Made by a program: the position numbers and the translations under genes. Shown here in pieces: positions 59,287 to 64,000 of a DNA stretch of 64,000 bases. The DNA comes from DAOTXL01 sp034435455. GTDB taxonomy: Bacteria > Chloroflexota > Anaerolineae > JAAYZQ01. The stretch covers positions 10,789-74,788 of the forward strand of contig DAOTXL010000103.1 of NCBI GenBank assembly GCA_034435455.1. The letters are read 5' to 3'. A model generated the notes under the pieces. It saw nothing but the letters and a program-made list of their open reading frames with translations, had not been told where the DNA came from and searched no databases. The first letter of the stretch is position 1, and every line of letters begins with the position of its first letter.

Positions 59287-60416
59287 CTATGGCATCTCTG
59301 TCTCGGCAGCCGATTCGCTGCCCAGGTTGAAGGTCATCGTCCTGACCTGGCGCGGCAGGAAGAGCGGTTTGCCCTCGAAATCTCTCAGGTCTTCTTTCAG
59401 GCGGCGGATGAACAGGGGATTATCGCCGGCGCAGATGGAGGCGTCCAGCATCTCCACCGTGGCAAAGGCGCCTGGCTGGAGCAGATCCAGGAAGAGGCGA
59501 AAGTTCTCCGGGTCGCCGCGATGGGGGGTGGCGGTCAGGAAAAGCAGTTGCGTGCTGTTGCGCGAGAGGATCTCGCCCAGGCGATAGCGTTTGGTCTTTT
59601 CCGTCTTGTCGCCGTAGCGGTAGGCGGCCATCTTGTGCGCCTCGTCCACGATGGTCAGGTCCCAATGCACGCCGGCCAGGGACTGCATCACGTCCTCCTG
59701 GCGGGCAAAGTCGAGCGAGGTAATGACCTGAAATTCGCCTTCCCAGACGTTCTCGCCCAAGCGGCTGTGCATCGCCTGGCGGTCAATCACGACCAAGTGC
59801 TCATCGAAGCGTTCTTTCAGCTCGCGCTGCCACCTCAGGTCGGATCGTGGCTGGTGAAACCCCTACAAAAGTGCTCATCGAAGCGTTCTTTCAGCTCGCG
59901 CTGCCACTGGTCTTTCAGGTGGCCGGGGACCACGATCAGGATGCGTCGCACCAGGCCGCGCAGCTTCATCTCCTTGATGACCAGCCCGGCCATGACCGTC
60001 TTGCCGGCGCCGGGGTCGTCGGCGATGAGAAAGCGCACCCGCGGTTGCTGGAGGATGTAGCCATAGACGGCTTCGATCTGGTGGGGCAGCGGGTCCACTT
60101 TGGAAATGTTCATCGCCAGCAGGGGGTTGTAGAGCGGAGCGTAGCGGTCGCGGCGGGCTTCGAGCGCCAGAAAGACCTGGCGCGGGGCGGCGCCAAAGCT
60201 CTGCTACAAGCGCAGCGGGCGCAACTGAGCGGCTTCCGGCAATGGCAGGACCTGGTCAATGTGAGTCTGGCTGTGGAGCAGCGCCCCGACCAGGTGCACA
60301 TGGTCATCGCCCAGCGGCTCGACCAGGTCCACCTGGAGCGGTTCGGGCCAGCGCGAAGACTCGACCACATCACCGGCGCGGAGGAAGAGAGATGGGTTGG
60401 AAATGGTCACAGGCAC
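59287..60416 (-). pseudogene. Broken SNF2-family DEAD/DEAH helicase gene
   Basis: Leftward remnant of a large SNF2-like helicase. Part 1 (60416-60204): MPVTISNPSLFLRAGDVVES... ended by an in-frame TAG, then the same frame continues QSFGAAPRQVFLALEARRDRY. Part 2 (to 59835): DPLPHQIEAVYGYILQQPRVRFLIADDPGAGKT (Walker A), then ILIVVPGHLKDQWQREL. A 74-bp duplication-insertion (59834-59907) shifts the frame. Part 3: LTIVDEAHKM (DEAH) and FLTATPHRGD, stopping abruptly at 59287, so the second helicase lobe is gone. Three independent lesions make it a pseudogene. Confidence 0.85.
59795..59907. repeat. 39-bp direct duplication flanking a 35-bp insert
   Basis: An identical 39-bp stretch, beginning AAGTGCTCATCG, occurs at 59795-59833 and 59869-59907, with 35 unrelated bases between. 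On the minus strand it encodes WQRELKERFDEH twice. The added 74 bases are not a multiple of three and break the helicase frame. Confidence 0.9.
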
Positions 60417-60419
60417 CTT

Positions 60420-60685
60420 CTATGTTGTGGCCCAGGATGAATCCTGAGCTACCCGCGCTACGTCGGCCGGGCCGTCATCCAGGGTGATCGGCGCGAGTTC
60501 CGGAAAGCGGCTGACTTCCAGGGCGAAGGCATGGCCCGGGCTGGGGTTGCCCTGCCCCCGCCCGATAGCCGCCGCGATTTCGACAATAACCGCAGGGTGA
60601 TCAGGTAGCGGGCGCGGCGTTCCTTGACCGCGCGCACCAGTTCCGAGGCGCGGGGCTTGAGTTCGCGGATGCCGATCTCTTCCAT
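60420..60685 (-). pseudogene. Broken Phd/YefM-like antitoxin gene
   Basis: ATG 60685 opens MEEIGIRELKPRASELVRAV, then KERRARYLIT, the start of Phd/YefM-type antitoxins. After about residue 30 the expected continuation is lost; a different frame downstream reads FPELAPITLDDGPADVARVAQ without a start. This looks like a frameshift or a fusion of two remnants. A matching toxin gene is not visible. Confidence 0.5.
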
Positions 60686-60836
60686 ACAACACCCCCTTTC
60701 GGATGTGGACACCTGGGTAACCACATTATACCCCTTTTCTCCATCGTGGTCGAACTTTCTGACGTCCGTCGGGCATACGGAACAGTGGCGGTAATCTGGG
60801 GTTTGGCTCCAGGTCACAAGTGACTCCCCCCGATAG

Positions 60837-60865
60837 TTGACAGGCAAAAGAATATCGGGTATACT
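60837..60865 (+). promoter_or_regulatory. Promoter of the FadR-type regulator operon
   Basis: TTGACA (60837-60842), a 17-base spacer and TATACT (60860-60865); transcription expected near 60872. Confidence 0.85.
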
Positions 60866-60873
60866 GGGCCTTA

Positions 60874-60893
60874 CTGGTCAGACCTCTGACCAG
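60874..60893 (+). promoter_or_regulatory. Palindromic GntR/FadR-type operator
   Basis: CTGGTCAGA, two central bases and TCTGACCAG form a perfect 9-bp inverted repeat at the start of transcription. The part CTGGTCAGACC resembles the E. coli FadR site core (TGGTCnGACC). Position and form suggest self-repression by the regulator downstream. Confidence 0.8.
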
Positions 60894-60919
60894 CAGGCTC
60901 GTTGGAGGGGGAGGAGGCA

Positions 60920-61603
60920 ATGGTCCACTGGTCCGTTCCCCAACGCCCGGCGGCCTACGCCGAACAGGCTCTGATCACCGCCATCCTGGACGGCACCTAT
61001 CCTCCCGGGTCATCCCTGCCCGGAGAGCGGGACCTGGCTGCCCAACTGGGCGTCACCCGGCCCACACTGCGTGAGACGTTACAACGCCTGGCGTGCGATG
61101 GCTGGTTGACCATCCAACAGGGCAAGGCCACCCAGGTCAACGACTATTGGCGTGAGGGGGGCCTGGGCGTGCTGGGTGCACTGGTACGCTACAGCCAACA
61201 GCTTCCACCCGACTTTATCCCTAATCTGCTGGAAGTGCGTCTGGTGCTGGCCCCGGCCTACACCCGGGCCGCCGTCGAGCGTGCGGCCGGGACCGTGGTT
61301 GAGTGTCTGATGACCGCTGCCAGCCTGGACAACTCACCACAAGCTTTTGCCACCTTTGACTGGCACCTGCACCACACCCTGACCATCGCTTCGGGCAATC
61401 CGGTTTACACCCTGATCCTGAACAGCTTTGCCGGCTTTTATGAGGAGATGGCCTGCCTCTATTTTGCCTATCCCCAGGCACGGGCATCGTCGCGGGCCTT
61501 TTACGCCGCTGTGCTCGAGGCCGCCCGGCGTGGAGATGCAGAGGCTGCCGAGCAGATCACCCGTTCTGTGATGCAGGAGAGCATTCGCTTGTGGAAGACA
61601 TAA
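60920..61603 (+). CDS. FadR-type GntR family transcriptional regulator
   Basis: About 227 residues. Winged helix at 10-75 (AYAEQALITAILDGTYPPGSSLPGERDLAAQLGVTRPTLRETLQRL), then a helical FCD/FadR-C effector domain with EVRLVLAPAYTRAAVERA and FDWHLHHTLTIASGNPVYTLI. Strong match to FadR architecture; the ligand may be acyl-CoA but FCD proteins also bind organic acids. ATG 60920 after GGAGGC, downstream of a promoter and a palindromic operator. It heads an operon with the AGPS-like gene. Confidence 0.88.
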   Translation: MVHWSVPQRPAAYAEQALITAILDGTYPPGSSLPGERDLAAQLGVTRPTLRETLQRLACDGWLTIQQGKATQVNDYWREGGLGVLGALVRYSQQLPPDFIPNLLEVRLVLAPAYTRAAVERAAGTVVECLMTAASLDNSPQAFATFDWHLHHTLTIASGNPVYTLILNSFAGFYEEMACLYFAYPQARASSRAFYAAVLEAARRGDAEAAEQITRSVMQESIRLWKT

Positions 61604-61611
61604 GACCTCAT

Positions 61612-61640
61612 CTTTACGTTTTACGCCTTACGTTTTATGC
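61612..61640 (-). repeat. Heptamer repeat tract 6
   Basis: On the minus strand ATAAAAC, GTAAGGC, GTAAAAC, GTAAAG in register, starting nine bases after the regulator stop codon. Confidence 0.8.
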
Positions 61641-61653
61641 CCGGAGGTGAGAG

Positions 61654-63243
61654 ATGCGCCGCTGGAACGGTTGGGGCGACGAGACCATCACCCATCCCTT
61701 TCACGAGGGAGCCAGACACTTTTTGGAGGCGTTGGTCGGCCCCGGCAGGCCGCCGCGCGACGCCACCTTCGAGGAGGTGGTCGCACAGGTTCCCCCCTCC
61801 CGGCTGCCGGCCCATCCGCTTGTGTCGGCCAACCCTGCCGACCGGGTGCGCCACGCCCGAGGTCAGAGCCTGCCCGACTGGATCGCCCTGCGCAGCGGGC
61901 GCATCCCGGCCTTTCCCGACGGCGTGGCCTATCCCACCGACGACGAGGAGGTCCGCACCCTGCTGCGGTATGCCACCGGGGTCGGCGCCCGCCTCATCCC
62001 CTACGGCGGCGGGACAAGCGTTGTCGGGCAGATCAACGTCCTGCCCGGCGAGGCGCCGGTGCTTACCGTGGACCTGAGTCGGATGAACCGCCTGCTCCGT
62101 TTTGACGAGAAGAGCCTGCTGGCCACCTTTGGGGCAGGGATCACCGGCCCCGATCTGGAGGCACAGCTCCGGGCGCGGGGTTGCACCCTGGGGCATTACC
62201 CCCAATCGTTCGAGCTTTCGACCCTGGGTGGCTGGATCGTCACCCGTTCCAGCGGGCAGCAGTCACTGGGCTATGGGCGGATCGAAAGGCTCTTTGCCGG
62301 CGGGCAGTTGGAAGCGCCGGTCGGCACGCTGGAGCTGCCCCCCTTCCCCGCATCCGCAGCCGGGCCGGACCTGCGGGAGATGGTCCTCGGTTCAGAGGGG
62401 CGGCTGGGCATCCTGACCAGAGCTACCGTCCGCGCCTCGCCCCTGCCGCAGGTGGAGGCGTTTCACGCCCTCTTTTTCCCCGATTTCGAGCGGGGGCGGG
62501 AGGCGGTCCGCCAGATCATGCAGGCCCGGTTGCCCCTTTCGATGTTGCGCCTGAGCACCACCGCCGAGACACAGACGACACTGACCCTGGCCGGCCACCA
62601 GCGGCTCATCGGGGCACTGGAGCGGTGGCTGAGACTGCGAGGGGTGGGGGACGAGAAATGTATGCTGCTCCTGGGCCTGACCGGCCGCGAGGCGATGGTC
62701 AGGGCGGCCCGCCAGGAGGCTCTGGGCCTGGCCGGGCAATACGGCGGTGTCCATGTGGGCCAGACCTTTGGCAGGGAGTGGCACAAGAGCCGTTTCCGCA
62801 CCCCTTACCTGCGCAACACCCTCTGGGAGCTGGGCTACGCCGTTGACACGCTGGAGACCGCCACCGACTGGGCCACTATCCCGACCATGATCCAGGCGGT
62901 CGAAGCGGCACTGCGCAGTGGCCTGGCCGAGATCGGCGAGCGGGTGCACATCTTTACCCATCTATCACACCTGTACCCCTACGGTTCCAGCCTGTATACC
63001 ACCTATCTGTACCGCATCGCCCCCGACCCGGAGGAGACGTTGCGCCGCTGGCAGATGCTCAAGACGGCGGCCAGCCAGGCCATCGTCGCCCACGGCGGGA
63101 CCATCAGCCACCAGCACGGCGTGGGCACCGACCATTTGCCCTACCTGGCCCACGAAAAAGGCCCGCTTGGCATGGCAGCCATTGGCGATTTATGCCGGCG
63201 ATTCGATCCGGACGGGATCATGAATCCGGGCAAGCTGGTCTAG
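61654..63243 (+). CDS. Alkylglycerone-phosphate synthase-like FAD oxidase
   Basis: 529 residues. RWNGWGDE at the start, FAD-binding PCMH domain with YPTDDEEVRTLLRYA and IPYGGGTSVVGQ (about 89-130), then STLGGWIVTRSSGQQSLGYGRIE. The C-terminal catalytic part has GTISHQHGVGTDH, the His-rich motif of alkyl-DHAP synthase, and ends DPDGIMNPGKLV. This family swaps an acyl for an alkyl chain on DHAP in ether-lipid synthesis; D-lactate/glycolate oxidase relatives share the fold, so function is inferred. ATG follows GGAGGTGA. Placed under a FadR-type regulator. Confidence 0.82.
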   Translation: MRRWNGWGDETITHPFHEGARHFLEALVGPGRPPRDATFEEVVAQVPPSRLPAHPLVSANPADRVRHARGQSLPDWIALRSGRIPAFPDGVAYPTDDEEVRTLLRYATGVGARLIPYGGGTSVVGQINVLPGEAPVLTVDLSRMNRLLRFDEKSLLATFGAGITGPDLEAQLRARGCTLGHYPQSFELSTLGGWIVTRSSGQQSLGYGRIERLFAGGQLEAPVGTLELPPFPASAAGPDLREMVLGSEGRLGILTRATVRASPLPQVEAFHALFFPDFERGREAVRQIMQARLPLSMLRLSTTAETQTTLTLAGHQRLIGALERWLRLRGVGDEKCMLLLGLTGREAMVRAARQEALGLAGQYGGVHVGQTFGREWHKSRFRTPYLRNTLWELGYAVDTLETATDWATIPTMIQAVEAALRSGLAEIGERVHIFTHLSHLYPYGSSLYTTYLYRIAPDPEETLRRWQMLKTAASQAIVAHGGTISHQHGVGTDHLPYLAHEKGPLGMAAIGDLCRRFDPDGIMNPGKLV

Positions 63244-63364
63244 TTCGTGGGGCGTGTTGCGTATATCCGTCACAGGCATATCACCGGGGCAAAGCTGGCA
63301 GGACCTCTGTGCCGGTCCCAAGATCGGCAGGTAATGGCAAGAGGGGAAGCCTGAGGGCAGGCTC

Positions 63365-63463
63365 AACACCACCTTCTCCGACCTGCGCCGCATCCTGAAG
63401 CGGGAACCGTGGCTGGAGGAGGCCAGGCGGGCGCTGATCCGGTGCTACGCCATTCCGGTGGGT
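63365..63463 (+). pseudogene. Remnant of BTAD (bacterial transcriptional activator) domain
   Basis: The frame reads NTTFSDLRRILKREPWLEEA then RRALIRCYAIP, matching the BTAD helix motif (REPWLEEAHR.LMR..A) of SARP/LuxR-like regulators. Only about 33 residues remain with no start codon, so it is a degraded fragment. Confidence 0.6.
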
Positions 63464-63473
63464 CGCCCGCAAA

Positions 63474-63512
63474 CCCTCCCGCAGGTTTCAAACCTGCGGG
63501 AGGGTCGTTTTT
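63474..63512 (+). terminator. Perfect 15-bp palindrome with T-tract
   Basis: CCCTCCCGCAGGTTT, one base and AAACCTGCGGGAGGG, then TCGTTTTT. It can act as a rho-independent terminator for the AGPS operon (bidirectionally), or be a dispersed palindromic element. Confidence 0.75.
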
Positions 63513-63575
63513 CCCCTGTTATTGAGAACGTCGCCAGCGGCGAGCAGGCCCACCTCAAGGCAACCAGGATGCAGG

Positions 63576-63716
63576 ATGAAGCCAAAACTGTTGTTCCTGT
63601 TGTTTTCTATGGGCCTGGCCCTGGCCCGCGGAGTGTTTCTGCCCGTGACCATCGCCCCGGTGGGCCTGGCCTATAACCTGCCGGCTGCTGCTACCGGGGG
63701 GGCGTTGTCGAGATGA
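63576..63716 (+). CDS. Possible short exported peptide or N-terminal gene fragment
   Basis: 46 codons: MKPKLLFLLFSMGLALARGV, then FLPVTIAPVGLAYNLPAAA. A signal-peptide-like hydrophobic start, then stop after GALSR. The ribosome site is weak (AGGATGCAGG). It may be the truncated start of a secreted protein lost by deletion. Low confidence. Confidence 0.3.
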   Translation: MKPKLLFLLFSMGLALARGVFLPVTIAPVGLAYNLPAAATGGALSR

Positions 63717-63757
63717 CGGCAGTCGGCAAGGTCCAATATCTTGACCGTTAGCTGGAA

Positions 63758-64000
63758 TCAAGTTGGACTGCCATCGCCGGCCAGCAGCCGGATGACCTTG
63801 TCCAATTCCCCCATCGCTCCCAACCGCTCAAAGATGGCCTTCGCCTCCTGCAGACAGGCTGCTGCTCGATCCCGGTTGCCGGTGTGCAACAGGTAGGCAC
63901 CATAGCGCCGCAGGATCACGCCATGGGAGAATGGATGGCCCTGATCTGAGAGGGCCAGTGCTCGTTCGAAGTAAGGCCGGGGGTCTTCTGCAGCGGCCAG
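63758..64000 (-). CDS. TPR protein, C-terminal end (partial)
   Basis: Leftward frame open from the window edge to TGA at 63758 (80 residues shown). PRPYFERALALSDQGHPFSH and RDRAAACLQEAKAIFERLGA look like the last tetratricopeptide repeats of a large LuxR-type or adenylate-cyclase-like ATPase regulator. The gene begins outside the window. Confidence 0.65.
   Translation of the reverse strand: MAAAEDPRPYFERALALSDQGHPFSHGVILRRYGAYLLHTGNRDRAAACLQEAKAIFERLGAMGELDKVIRLLAGDGSPT

Noticed and set aside
59795..59907. CRISPR-like repeat-spacer-repeat (39-35-39)
   Set aside because: Only two repeats, and the repeat is coding sequence of the helicase gene; it is a local duplication.
61654..63243. D-lactate dehydrogenase (GlcD/Dld)
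   Set aside because: The fold is shared, but RWNGWGDE and the HQHGVG.DH motif fit alkylglycerone-phosphate synthase better.

Overview
This is a GC-rich, gene-dense bacterial chromosome segment, most likely from a member of the Chloroflexota (Anaerolineae/Caldilineae-like). The assignment rests on gene content: a DAK2/DegV/RecG block, two glycosyltransferase-39-type membrane proteins (one with C-terminal beta-sandwich repeats), WYL and FadR-type regulators, and many short intergenic repeat families. No rRNA or marker phylogeny is available in the window, so the phylum is an inference. Promoters are easy to read: several have near-consensus TTGACA-17-TATAAT boxes.

Layout. 0-8 kb: the end of an alpha-glucan phosphorylase, two metallophosphoesterases, a GT39-like membrane protein, a WYL regulator, an IS remnant, and a winged-helix/ferredoxin protein. 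8-14.3 kb: a leftward run of thrC, fabF, rnc and an SDR gene, preceded by a GH2 beta-mannosidase-like gene. 14.3-20.6 kb: a probable 6S RNA gene with its own promoter and terminator, aspS, and a rightward dnaK-grpE-dnaJ-like-usp heat-shock group whose upstream region holds four 11-bp-spaced direct repeats. 20.7-28.6 kb: an HtrA lipoprotein protease, RidA, an enolase-superfamily epimerase, a penicillin acylase homologue, and a coupled AllH-like/acyl-CoA dehydrogenase/small nucleosidase-like trio. 28.6-37.4 kb: tRNA-Arg(TCT), a small response regulator, DinB-like and ferritin-like proteins, an RsmI-like methylase, a phosphoglucose/phosphomannose isomerase, an MFS transporter, an M14 peptidase and ComM/YifB.

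37.5-53.6 kb is one uninterrupted leftward series: asp23, dak2, two degV genes, recG, coaD, a LysM-L,D-transpeptidase, a 2-hydroxyacyl-CoA dehydratase subunit, an EamA transporter, an ABC exporter, an alkaline-phosphatase-like protein and a GT39. Many neighbours overlap or nearly touch. 53.8-58.8 kb holds rpmB (rightward) and the leftward set mocA-like, MFS, HAD-IIA, rlmN, rpe. 58.9-60.7 kb is a gene graveyard with a broken SNF2 helicase, a frameshifted small gene and a broken antitoxin-like gene. 60.8-63.3 kb is a FadR-type regulator with a readable promoter and palindromic operator, followed by an alkylglycerone-phosphate-synthase-like flavoprotein (possible ether-lipid step). The last 0.7 kb has remnants of a BTAD regulator and the end of a TPR protein.

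The least explained signal is the intergenic repeats: (i) tracts of a 7-nt unit (GTAARRC), several starting at stop codons; (ii) a ~90-bp MITE-like element with two internal hairpins, four copies; (iii) an element ending in GTCTGAAAA with 'aaggacac' repeats; (iv) C-rich hairpins. Some copies supply the last codons or the stop of the adjoining gene.
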